Below are positions 48,950 through 57,021 of a stretch of DNA of 64,000 nucleotides, one piece after another (positions within the stretch are counted from its first letter, which is position 1; every line of letters starts with the position of its first letter). This stretch comes from Halieaceae bacterium UBA5044 (lineage in GTDB: Bacteria > Pseudomonadota > Gammaproteobacteria > Pseudomonadales > Halieaceae). A program made the translations under genes and the position numbers. The DNA lies in assembly GCA_002416125.1 (NCBI GenBank), contig DIBU01000013.1, positions 447,515 to 511,514 of the forward strand. Reading direction: 5' to 3'. The notes under the pieces are model-generated. The model saw only the letters and a list, made by a program, of their open reading frames with translations. It did no database searches and was not told the DNA's origin.

Positions 48950-50220
48950 GTCCACAGGCCGCTTGGCTGGCGGAACTGCGCCGGCTGCTGGCACTGGTTG
49001 CGGTAGCGCTCACCGTGGGTTGGCTCATCGGCTGGCCCTGGCTGTTGCTGTCGGCGGCGCTGCTGGCGCTGACGGTGCGCTGGGCGTGGCAGATGCGCCG
49101 CCTTCTGCGCTGGCTTCAGGACCCCTCCCAGGAGCCACCGGAAGCCCTTGGCTTCTGGGGCGCATTGTATGACCGCCTGTACCAGCTACAGCGCAAGGCC
49201 AGTGCGCGCGAGACGGAGCTGCGCTCGCGACTGGACTACCTGCAGGACTCCCTTTCCTCCATGCACGACGGCGCCGTCATGGTCAGCGCCGGGGGCGCCA
49301 TCGAATGGAGCAATGAGGCGGCACAGCGGCTGCTGGGACTGCGCTATCCTGCCGACCGTGGCCAGGCGTTGCTCAATCTGGTGCGCCTGCCCGCCTTCCA
49401 TCGCTACTACATCGCAGGCGCCTTTGAAGACCCCCTGCAGCTGCGCATGCAGGGCGATCGCGAGCAGACGCTGCAGTTTGCCATCACCCTGTTTGGCAAC
49501 GGTGATCGTCTGGTGTTTGTGCGTGATATTACCAAGGAGGCCCACCTCGAGCAGATGCGACGTGACTTTGTGGGCAACGTGTCCCATGAATTGCGCACAC
49601 CGCTGACGGTGATCAAGGGCTACCTGGAGATGATTCTGGCCAATGCGCAGCAGTTGGAGCCGCGCTTTCAACGGCCGCTGGAGCAGATGTCCCAGCAGAC
49701 CGACCGCATGGAGAATCTGCTGAAGGACCTGCTCTGGCTCTCGCGCCTGGAAAGTGTTCGCACCCAGACCCGACGCGAGCAGGTCGATATCGCGGCATTG
49801 CTCGAGGAACTTGTCGACGAACTGCGCACGCTGTACCCCGAGCGCGCGCTGACCCTGCAGTCAGACACCCGGGTAAAGATACCCGGCGACTACCGTGAGT
49901 TGCACAGCGCGGTGTCCAACCTGATCCTGAATGCATTCAAATACAGTAAAGATGACAGTTTGGTGACAGTTTCGTGGCGGCAGCAGGGGGGCGAGCTGTT
50001 GCTGTCGGTACAGGACCAGGGCATCGGTATCGATGCGGTGCATATACCCCGCCTGACGGAGCGGTTTTACCGCGTGGACGACAGCCGCTCCTCGGCCACG
50101 GGGGGGACCGGCCTGGGCCTCGCCATCGTCAAGCATGTGGCGGCGGGCCACCGCGCAGAGCTGCGGATAGCGAGCCTGCCGGGTAAAGGCAGTACGTTTA
50201 CCCTGGCGTTCAGGGGCTGA
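48946..50220 (+). CDS. phoR: Phosphate regulon sensor histidine kinase PhoR
   Basis: A 424-residue kinase. Two N-terminal membrane helices (about 12-45) with almost no periplasmic loop are followed by a PAS domain (about 95-190), HisKA with His214 in FVGNVSHELRTPLTVIKGYL, and HATPase_c (NLILNAFKYS, DQGIGID, GGTGLGLAIVKHV). With so little outside the membrane, phosphate status must reach it through PstSCAB and PhoU. It starts at GTG 48946, overlapping phoB (GTGA). Confidence 0.95.
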   Translation: MSPQAAWLAELRRLLALVAVALTVGWLIGWPWLLLSAALLALTVRWAWQMRRLLRWLQDPSQEPPEALGFWGALYDRLYQLQRKASARETELRSRLDYLQDSLSSMHDGAVMVSAGGAIEWSNEAAQRLLGLRYPADRGQALLNLVRLPAFHRYYIAGAFEDPLQLRMQGDREQTLQFAITLFGNGDRLVFVRDITKEAHLEQMRRDFVGNVSHELRTPLTVIKGYLEMILANAQQLEPRFQRPLEQMSQQTDRMENLLKDLLWLSRLESVRTQTRREQVDIAALLEELVDELRTLYPERALTLQSDTRVKIPGDYRELHSAVSNLILNAFKYSKDDSLVTVSWRQQGGELLLSVQDQGIGIDAVHIPRLTERFYRVDDSRSSATGGTGLGLAIVKHVAAGHRAELRIASLPGKGSTFTLAFRG

Positions 50221-50240
50221 GATCCGGAGGCGACACAGGC

Positions 50241-50258
50241 TTGTCATAATACTGTCAC
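50241..50258 (+). promoter_or_regulatory. Pho box of the pstS promoter
   Basis: TTGTCAT and CTGTCAC half-sites separated by AATA form an 11-bp direct repeat close to consensus, 56 nt before pstS. A possible -10 (TAGTGT) begins 11-12 bases after the box, near 50270. This puts pstSCAB-phoU under PhoB control separately from the phoBR promoter. Confidence 0.85.
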
Positions 50259-50313
50259 ATAATGGCGTTAGTGTAGGCGCGTTTGTGATATCCGCTGGAA
50301 ACAGGAGTGCTTT

Positions 50314-51300
50314 ATGTCGATCAAGCAATGGTTGAGAAAAACGGTAGCGGTTGCGGGTGCAGGCGCGGTTGCGGTGGGCATGGCGCCGATGTCCTGGGCG
50401 GAGTTGGACCCCGGGCTCAAGGATTACGAAGTCGCCAGCGGCGTCTCGGGGAACCTCTCCAGCATCGGCTCCGATACGCTGGCCAACCTGATGACCCTGT
50501 GGGCTGAGGATTTCAAGCGTGCCTACCCCAATGTCAACATCCAGATCCAGGCGGCGGGTTCCTCCACGGCGCCACCTGCACTGACTGAAGGCACCGCCAA
50601 TATCGGCCCGATGAGCCGGGATATGCGGGACAAGGAGATCGAGGCCTTCGAAACACGCTACGGCTACAAGCCCACCGCTGTGCCGGTGGCGATCGACGCC
50701 CTAGCGGTGTATGTGCACAAGGACAACCCCATCGAGGGCATGTCCATTGCCGAGCTGGATGCCATTTTCTCCTCAACGCGCAAGTGTGGCGCACCGCAGG
50801 ACATCAGCCAGTGGGGACAGCTTGGCCTCACCGGCGCCTGGGAGGGCCGCGACATGCAGCTGTTCGGGCGCAACTCGGTGTCCGGTACCTACGGCTTCTT
50901 CAAGACCGTTGGCCTGTGCAAGGGAGACTTCAAGAACAGCGTCAATGAGCAACCCGGGTCCGCCTCGGTAGTGCAGTCGGTCTCCACGTCCATCAATGGC
51001 ATTGGCTACTCGGGGATTGGCTATCGCACCTCCAGCGTGCGCACCGTGCCGATCAGCAAGGGTGAAGGCCTTCCCTACGTGGAAGCGGACGCTGAAAACT
51101 CCATCAACGGGCGCTACCCGCTGGCTCGCTTCCTCTACGTCTACGTGAACAAGGACCCGAACAAGCCGTTGTCGCCGCTGGAGCGGGAATTCTTCAAGCT
51201 GGTATTTTCCCGCCAGGGCCAGGATGTTGTGCTCAAGGATGGCTACATTCCCCTTCCCGCCGCGGTGGTGGAGCGCTACAGTCGCCAACTCGGCCTGTAG
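50314..51300 (+). CDS. pstS: Phosphate-binding periplasmic protein PstS
   Basis: A 328-residue periplasmic binding protein delivering phosphate to PstCA. The signal peptide covers about residues 1-29 (TVAVAGAGAVAVGMAPMSWA). Phosphate-contacting stretches include SIGSDTLANLM, AAGSSTAPPAL, and GRNSVSGTYGFFK. The protein is of the pseudomonad type rather than the E. coli type. ATG 50314. A GC-rich hairpin follows before pstC. Confidence 0.95.
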   Translation: MSIKQWLRKTVAVAGAGAVAVGMAPMSWAELDPGLKDYEVASGVSGNLSSIGSDTLANLMTLWAEDFKRAYPNVNIQIQAAGSSTAPPALTEGTANIGPMSRDMRDKEIEAFETRYGYKPTAVPVAIDALAVYVHKDNPIEGMSIAELDAIFSSTRKCGAPQDISQWGQLGLTGAWEGRDMQLFGRNSVSGTYGFFKTVGLCKGDFKNSVNEQPGSASVVQSVSTSINGIGYSGIGYRTSSVRTVPISKGEGLPYVEADAENSINGRYPLARFLYVYVNKDPNKPLSPLEREFFKLVFSRQGQDVVLKDGYIPLPAAVVERYSRQLGL

Positions 51301-51316
51301 GGTCTGATGAGAACCG

Positions 51317-51344
51317 CCGGGCCGGTCCCTTGCGGCCTGCCCGG
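51317..51344 (+). other. GC-rich hairpin between pstS and pstC
   Basis: CCGGGC (51317-51322) can pair with GCCCGG (51339-51344), or alternatively GGCCG (51320-51324) with CGGCC (51333-51337). There is no T-run, so it is not an intrinsic terminator. In the 84-nt gap it may stabilise the upstream pstS message against 3' decay, giving more binding protein than permease. This role is inferred. Confidence 0.4.
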
Positions 51345-51384
51345 TGCCGGCAATCGCTGACCGAGTGATCCTGTCTTGACGAAA

Positions 51385-53619
51385 ATGAGTGAACACGTGT
51401 CTCCCTTTACACCCAGGTGGAGGCACTTCAAGGACCGCGCTGCCACGGTGTCCGTCACCGCCGGCGGCGCCGGCGTACTGGTCGCCATCCTGCTGATTTT
51501 TTTCTACCTGCTCTATGAGGTCCTGCCGCTGTTTGGCAATGCTTCAATCGAGACCCGCGCCGAGGTCGCTTCGCCCTTTGCAGCGGCTCCGCTCTATCTG
51601 GCGGTGGAGGAACAGACGGAAATTGGCTTCGCGGTCTTTGCCGATGCCCGGGGCAGCTTTTTTCAGCTGGACAGCGGTGCCATCGTGCTCGAGTCCGAGC
51701 TTGCCGCCGATCTGGGCCCGGTCTCCGCGGTCGCCGAGGAGAGCGCGGGCAAGCGCCTGCTGGCGCTGGCTCATGAGTCCGGTGCCGTGTCCCTGCACAG
51801 CCACGAATATCGTCTGAGCTATCCCGACGGTAACCGCGTGATAACACCGCGCGTTGAGCGACGCCACCCGGAACTCGACATTCGCGTTGCTGACGGTCCC
51901 GTGCAGAAGCTGGCACTGGGCGATAACGACGATGGCACGGTGATTGTTGCCCTGGATGCCGGGGGCACGCTGCGTGCCCAGCGCTACAACCGGTCAGAAA
52001 ACTTCCTCACCGGCGAGGTCATTTTTGACCGGGAATCGCTGTCACTGCCGGCGCTGGCGGGGGAGACCGCGGATTTCCACATCGATGAAAATCTGCAGTG
52101 GCTGTACCACATCGACAGCAAAGGCGGTTACGCGGTGATCAATCTGCGGCAGCGCGATGCGGCGGGCAAATTGCAGGTGGCGAGCCGGGGTGAACTGTTT
52201 ACCCGGGGCGGCCAGTTGACTGAAAGCGCGATGCTGCTGGGTGGCATCTCGCTGCTGGCGGCGTCCGATCGCGGCGAGCTGGTGCAGTATTTCATGGTGC
52301 GCGACGGCGAAGGTGGTCATCGCCTGCAGCGGATCCGCGAATTTGACACCGATGGTATCAACGTCACCACGCTGTTGCCGGAGCATCGTCGCAAGGGGTT
52401 TGTCGCCCTGGGCCGCCAGGGTGAGGTGCAGATCTACCACACAACCTCGCACCGGCGGCTGTTGAGCGAGGCCGCCTTGCCCCTGGGAGCCGGAGCGGCC
52501 GCCATATCGCCGCGCGCCGATGCCTTGTTGCTGGTGGACGCGGACGGCGGTCTGCGCAGTTGGCACATCGATAACGAACACCCGGATGTATCCTGGTCGG
52601 CGCTGTGGAGTGAAGTCTGGTACGAAAGCTACGATGAACCCGAGCACGTCTGGCAATCGTCCGCATCCGACAACGATTTCGAGCCCAAATACAGTTTTGC
52701 GCCGCTCGCTTTCGGCACCTTGAAGGCCGCGTTCTACACCATGATGATCGCCGCGCCGCTGGCGATCTGCGGTGCCATCTACACCGCCTATTTCATGGCG
52801 CCAGCGCTGCGACGCAAGGTCAAGCCGATGATCGAGCTGATGGAGGCCCTGCCCACGGTGATTCTCGGTTTTCTTGCGGGACTCTGGCTGGCGCCGCTGA
52901 TCGAGGACAAGTTGACCGCGGTCGTCACCTTGATGCTGACGCTGCCCATCGGCGTCATCCTGTTTGCCTTTCTCTGGTCGCGCCTGCCACTCGCCATTCG
53001 CGCCCGCCTGCCCGAGGGCTGGCACGCGGCCGTGCTGATTCCGGTGGTGTTGTTCATCGGCTACGCCAGCTTTGCCAGCAGCGACACGCTGGAGCTGCTG
53101 TTCTTCTCGGGCGATATGCGCGGCTGGATCACCACTGAACTGGGCATCTCCTTTGATCAGCGCAATGCGCTGGTGGTGGGCATCGCCATGGGCATGGCGG
53201 TCATCCCCACCATTTTCTCCATAGCCGAGGACGCCATTTTCTCTGTGCCCAAACACTTGAGCTACGGCAGTCTGGCGCTGGGTGCAACCCCGTGGCAGAC
53301 GCTGGTGGGTGTGGTGATTCCCACGGCAAGTCCGGGCATCTTCTCCGGATTGATGATCGGGCTGGGCCGGGCGGTGGGCGAGACCATGATCGTGCTGATG
53401 GCAACGGGCAATACACCGATCATGGACGTCAATATCTTTGAGGGCATGCGTACGCTGTCGGCCAATATCGCGGTTGAAGTGCCCGAAGCGGAAGTCGACA
53501 GTACACATTATCGTGTGCTTTTCCTCGCTGCCTTTGTGCTCTTCATGTTTACCTTCATGGTCAACACCGTCGCCGAACTGGTGCGGCAGCGGTTGCGCAT
53601 CAAGTACGGGTCACTGTGA
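51385..53619 (+). CDS. pstC: Phosphate ABC transporter permease PstC (long form)
   Basis: A 744-residue permease, more than twice the E. coli PstC length. After a first helix (about 25-50), a region of about 350 residues with repeated beta-strand-like segments and no cysteines is inserted, predicted periplasmic and resembling beta-propeller repeats. The usual permease core follows from about residue 440, with the EAA-type loop LALGATPWQTLVGVVIPTAS and GRAVGETMIVLMATG. I chose ATG 51385; TTG 51376 is possible. The long form occurs in pseudomonads and relatives. Confidence 0.92.
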   Translation: MSEHVSPFTPRWRHFKDRAATVSVTAGGAGVLVAILLIFFYLLYEVLPLFGNASIETRAEVASPFAAAPLYLAVEEQTEIGFAVFADARGSFFQLDSGAIVLESELAADLGPVSAVAEESAGKRLLALAHESGAVSLHSHEYRLSYPDGNRVITPRVERRHPELDIRVADGPVQKLALGDNDDGTVIVALDAGGTLRAQRYNRSENFLTGEVIFDRESLSLPALAGETADFHIDENLQWLYHIDSKGGYAVINLRQRDAAGKLQVASRGELFTRGGQLTESAMLLGGISLLAASDRGELVQYFMVRDGEGGHRLQRIREFDTDGINVTTLLPEHRRKGFVALGRQGEVQIYHTTSHRRLLSEAALPLGAGAAAISPRADALLLVDADGGLRSWHIDNEHPDVSWSALWSEVWYESYDEPEHVWQSSASDNDFEPKYSFAPLAFGTLKAAFYTMMIAAPLAICGAIYTAYFMAPALRRKVKPMIELMEALPTVILGFLAGLWLAPLIEDKLTAVVTLMLTLPIGVILFAFLWSRLPLAIRARLPEGWHAAVLIPVVLFIGYASFASSDTLELLFFSGDMRGWITTELGISFDQRNALVVGIAMGMAVIPTIFSIAEDAIFSVPKHLSYGSLALGATPWQTLVGVVIPTASPGIFSGLMIGLGRAVGETMIVLMATGNTPIMDVNIFEGMRTLSANIAVEVPEAEVDSTHYRVLFLAAFVLFMFTFMVNTVAELVRQRLRIKYGSL

Positions 53620-55334
53620 TGAACAAGATGATCAACGAACAGGATCTGCACAACGAACGGGCACCTGCGGTGGGTGCCTGGATACGCAGTGGCGACCCGC
53701 TGATCTGGCTCAACGGCGCTGCCGTGAGCGTGAGCGTGATTGCCGTGGTCGGTTTGCTGCTGCTGCTCGCGGTGCGTGGCCTGAGCCATTTCTGGCCCTC
53801 GGATGTGCTGTCGGTCTCGGTAACCTACCAGGGGCAGACGCGTGAGCTGCTGGGCGAAGTGGTGGAGCAGGTTGAGGTGCCCGGTGCCCAGTTACGTGAG
53901 GCGGGGTTCGAGCTGCAGGGTCCTGGCCCGTTTTACCAGCGGACGCTGCTGAAGCAGGGCAACCGCGATTTTCTGGGTACAGACTTTACCTGGCTGATCG
54001 ATGAGCAGTTCGGAGAGCGGCGCTATCCGCTGGACCTGTTGGTGGTGGAGCGCCTTGAATGGGGCAACTTCTACGGCTACCTGCGTGCGGTGAACCGCTT
54101 TGGTGCCGACCCGGTAACGGTTGCCGACCACGGAGAGGCAGCGGCGCTGGAGGCCCTGCAGGCGCTGATAGTCGATACTGTCGCTGTACGCAGGGAGATC
54201 CACCGCATCGAGCAGGGGGACATCGGTGCCATCAACTACGAGCTGGAGCGTCTGCGGCTGCGCGAGCGGGAACTGGAGCTGGAAGGTCGCCTGGACGCGT
54301 CAGCGCAGGCCGACCTGGCCAGTCAGCGTGCCGAGCAGGAAGCGCTGTTCCGCGCCCTGCAGGAGCAGCTGTATGTGCTGTACGACAGCATAAAGGATCA
54401 CAGCTACAGCGCGGAGCTCGCCGACGGGCGTGTGGTTACCCTGCCCATCGCCAAGGTGGTGCGGGCGTACCAGCCCAATGCCATGGGTGTGTTCGCGAAG
54501 ATGCAGATGTACGTCGAGCGCCTGTGGGAGTTCCTCTCGGAGCCGCCACGCGAGGCGAACACGGAAGGCGGCGTATTCCCGGCCATGTTCGGCACGGTAC
54601 TGATGGTGATCCTCATGTCGATCATCGTCACGCCCTTTGGCGTGGTTGCTGCGGTCTACCTGCGGGAGTACGCCAGCCAGGGCTTTGTCACGCGCACCAT
54701 ACGCGTCGCAGTGAACAACCTCGCCGGCGTGCCCTCTATCGTCTACGGTGTCTTTGGCCTCGGGTTTTTTGTCTATTTCGTGGGAGGGGAGCTGGATCAG
54801 CTGTTCTTCCCCGCTTCGCTACCGCGGCCCACCTTTGGCACGCCGGGGCTGATGTGGGCATCGCTCACGCTGGCGCTGCTGACCCTGCCGGTGGTGATTG
54901 TTGCGACCGAGGAAGGCCTGGCGCGTATACCATCGGCTGTGCGCGAAGGTTCGCTCGCGCTGGGCGCCACGCGAGCGGAAACACTCTGGCGGGTGGTTCT
55001 GCCCATGGCCAGCCCGGCGATGATGACCGGCCTGATCCTTGCCGTGGCCAGGGCGGCAGGGGAAGTGGCCCCGTTGATGCTGGTCGGGGTGGTGAAGCTC
55101 GCGCCCACGCTGCCGCTGGATGGCAACTATCCCTACCTGCACCTGGACCAGAAGTTCATGCACCTCGGATTCCATATCTATGACGTCGGCTTCCAGAGCC
55201 CGAACGTCGAGGCAGCGCGGCCGCTGGTCTACGCCACCGCGCTGTTGCTGGTACTGATTATCGCGCTGCTCAACCTCGCTGCCGTCAGCCTGCGTAACCG
55301 GCTGCGCGAACGTTATAAGTCACTCGAACACTAA
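53619..55334 (+). CDS. pstA: Phosphate ABC transporter permease PstA (long form)
   Basis: A 571-residue permease, about 270 residues longer than E. coli PstA. Between the first helix (about 33-52) and the permease core (from about 325) lies an extra region with a clear heptad-rich coiled coil (about 175-255, INYELERLRLRERELELEGR). The core has the EAA loop LGATRAETLWRVVLPMASPA and GEVAPLMLVGVV. ATG 53619 overlaps the pstC stop (TGATG). It pairs with the long PstC. Confidence 0.92.
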   Translation: MNKMINEQDLHNERAPAVGAWIRSGDPLIWLNGAAVSVSVIAVVGLLLLLAVRGLSHFWPSDVLSVSVTYQGQTRELLGEVVEQVEVPGAQLREAGFELQGPGPFYQRTLLKQGNRDFLGTDFTWLIDEQFGERRYPLDLLVVERLEWGNFYGYLRAVNRFGADPVTVADHGEAAALEALQALIVDTVAVRREIHRIEQGDIGAINYELERLRLRERELELEGRLDASAQADLASQRAEQEALFRALQEQLYVLYDSIKDHSYSAELADGRVVTLPIAKVVRAYQPNAMGVFAKMQMYVERLWEFLSEPPREANTEGGVFPAMFGTVLMVILMSIIVTPFGVVAAVYLREYASQGFVTRTIRVAVNNLAGVPSIVYGVFGLGFFVYFVGGELDQLFFPASLPRPTFGTPGLMWASLTLALLTLPVVIVATEEGLARIPSAVREGSLALGATRAETLWRVVLPMASPAMMTGLILAVARAAGEVAPLMLVGVVKLAPTLPLDGNYPYLHLDQKFMHLGFHIYDVGFQSPNVEAARPLVYATALLLVLIIALLNLAAVSLRNRLRERYKSLEH

Positions 55335-55347
55335 ACAGGACCCTGTC

Positions 55348-56178
55348 ATGCAAAGCCACGCATTGGATATCCAGGCACTGAAACGCGACAAGGTACCCGC
55401 CGTCAGCCCGGCAGGACCTGTAGAAACCAGCCTGCGCATGGAAAACCTGAACCTGTTCTATAACCAGAATGCGCAGGCGCTGTTTGATATCAATCTCGAG
55501 ATTCCTAAGCAGCGGGTCACGGCATTCATCGGCCCGAGCGGCTGTGGCAAGTCCAGTCTGCTGCGCTGTATCAATCGCATGAATGACCTTGTAGACGGCT
55601 GTCGGGTGCAGGGACGTCTGTTGCTGGACAACGAGGATGTCTACGACCGACGGGTGGATGTCGCGGCCCTCAGGCGCCGGGTGGGCATGGTGTTCCAGAA
55701 GCCCAACCCGTTTCCGAAAAGCATCTATGAGAATGTCGCCTACGGTCTGCGTATTCAGGGTATCAACAAGAAGCGCGTGCTGGACGAGGTGGTGGAGAAA
55801 TCCCTGCGCGCCGCGGCGCTCTGGGACGAAGTGAAGGACCGTCTCCACGAGAGCGCCCTCGGTATGTCCGGCGGGCAGCAGCAGCGTCTGGTCATTGCGC
55901 GCACCATTGCCGTTGAGCCTGAGGTTCTGCTGCTGGACGAACCCGCGTCGGCGCTCGACCCCATCTCGACTCTGAAAATCGAGGAGCTGATCTACGAGCT
56001 CAAGTCGCGCTACACCATCGTCATCGTCACGCACAACATGCAGCAGGCCGCCCGCGTGTCGGACATGACTGCCTTTATGTACATGGGCAAATTGATTGAG
56101 TACGACGATACGGATACTCTGTTTACCAATCCGGAACAGAAGCAGACCGAGGATTACATCACCGGCCGCTACGGCTGA
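55348..56178 (+). CDS. pstB: Phosphate ABC transporter ATPase PstB
   Basis: A 276-residue ABC ATPase of the phosphate transporter. Walker A is GPSGCGKSS, the signature MSGGQQQRLVIARTI, and Walker B VLLLDEPASALD, followed by the H-loop VIVTHNMQQAAR. The N-terminal 30 residues before the ABC core are non-conserved. ATG 55348 lies 13 nt after pstA. The protein also takes part in PhoR signalling through PhoU. Confidence 0.96.
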   Translation: MQSHALDIQALKRDKVPAVSPAGPVETSLRMENLNLFYNQNAQALFDINLEIPKQRVTAFIGPSGCGKSSLLRCINRMNDLVDGCRVQGRLLLDNEDVYDRRVDVAALRRRVGMVFQKPNPFPKSIYENVAYGLRIQGINKKRVLDEVVEKSLRAAALWDEVKDRLHESALGMSGGQQQRLVIARTIAVEPEVLLLDEPASALDPISTLKIEELIYELKSRYTIVIVTHNMQQAARVSDMTAFMYMGKLIEYDDTDTLFTNPEQKQTEDYITGRYG

Positions 56179-56188
56179 GGACAACGCC

Positions 56189-56914
56189 ATGCTCCACAAG
56201 GACAGCTACAAACAACATATTTCTGCCCAGTTCAACGCCGAGTTGGAATCGGTCAAGAATCACCTGCTGGAAATGGGTGGTCTGGTCGAGCAGCAGATCG
56301 GCAAGGCCGTTGAATCGCTGCTCAGCCGCGATAGCGGGCTCGCGGAGGAAGTGATCGCGGGCGATGAGCAGGTCAACGAGCTGGAGATCAACATCGATGA
56401 GGAGTGTTCTCGCATTCTCGCGCGGCGGCAGCCCGCGGCCAGCGATCTGCGGCTGGTGTTGGCAATATCCAAGGTCACCACCGATCTCGAGCGTATCGGT
56501 GACGAGGCCAGCAAGATTGCCCGTCAGGCCGTGAAGGCGGTGGAAGAGGGCAGTTCTGCGGGTAGTAGCTTTGTTGAAATACGCCATATCGGCAATCACG
56601 TGAGCGATATGCTGCGCCGCTCACTGGATGCGTTTGCGCGCCTGGATGTGGATATGGCGGTACAGACTGTCATCGCCGACCGGGAAGTCGACTCCGAGTA
56701 CGCGAGTGCCATGCGCAGCCTGGTCACCTTCATGATGGAAGACCCCCGGACCATCGGGCCGGTGCTGGGCCAGATGTGGTCATTGCGCAGTCTGGAGCGG
56801 GTGGGCGATCACGCGAGTAACATCGCGGAGCACGTCATATACCTCGTACGGGGGCTGGATGTGCGTCACGTAGAGCCGGATGACCTGGTCGCCCAGGTGG
56901 AGGAGCATCCTTAG
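56189..56914 (+). CDS. phoU: Phosphate signalling regulator PhoU
   Basis: A 241-residue all-helical protein made of two PhoU repeats (about 20-105 and 120-210), each with the E/DxxxD-type metal-binding motif (LERIGDEASKIAR in the first, LERVGDHASNIAEH in the second). It keeps PhoR inactive when phosphate is plentiful by linking PstB to PhoR. ATG 56189 lies 10 nt after pstB with GAGGAC upstream. Confidence 0.95.
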   Translation: MLHKDSYKQHISAQFNAELESVKNHLLEMGGLVEQQIGKAVESLLSRDSGLAEEVIAGDEQVNELEINIDEECSRILARRQPAASDLRLVLAISKVTTDLERIGDEASKIARQAVKAVEEGSSAGSSFVEIRHIGNHVSDMLRRSLDAFARLDVDMAVQTVIADREVDSEYASAMRSLVTFMMEDPRTIGPVLGQMWSLRSLERVGDHASNIAEHVIYLVRGLDVRHVEPDDLVAQVEEHP

Positions 56915-56933
56915 CCGGCGCTTCACGTTCCCT

Positions 56934-56984
56934 CTGTCATGAAAGTGTCATGAAATTAGCATAAAATTGACATTTTAGTGTCAT
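56934..56984 (+). promoter_or_regulatory. Extended Pho box: five PhoB half-sites at 11-bp period before the porin
   Basis: Half-sites start at 56934 (CTGTCAT), 56945 (GTGTCAT), 56956 (TTAGCAT, weak), 56967 (TTGACAT) and 56978 (GTGTCAT). Each is exactly 11 bp from the next and followed by an A/T-rich spacer. The first two form a canonical Pho box. TAAAAT at 56962-56967, ten bases after that box, is the likely -10, giving a start near 56974 and a leader of about 48 nt. The last two half-sites would then lie at or after the transcription start. Confidence 0.8.
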
Positions 56985-57021
56985 GCGCGGCGGCGTGTGC
57001 ACAGGCAGACGAGGAAAATCC

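Noticed and set aside
52042..53508. 488-codon antisense frame opposite pstC
   Set aside because: It is composed of low-complexity His/Gln/Arg-rich sequence and is a shadow of pstC; no ribosome site or domain.
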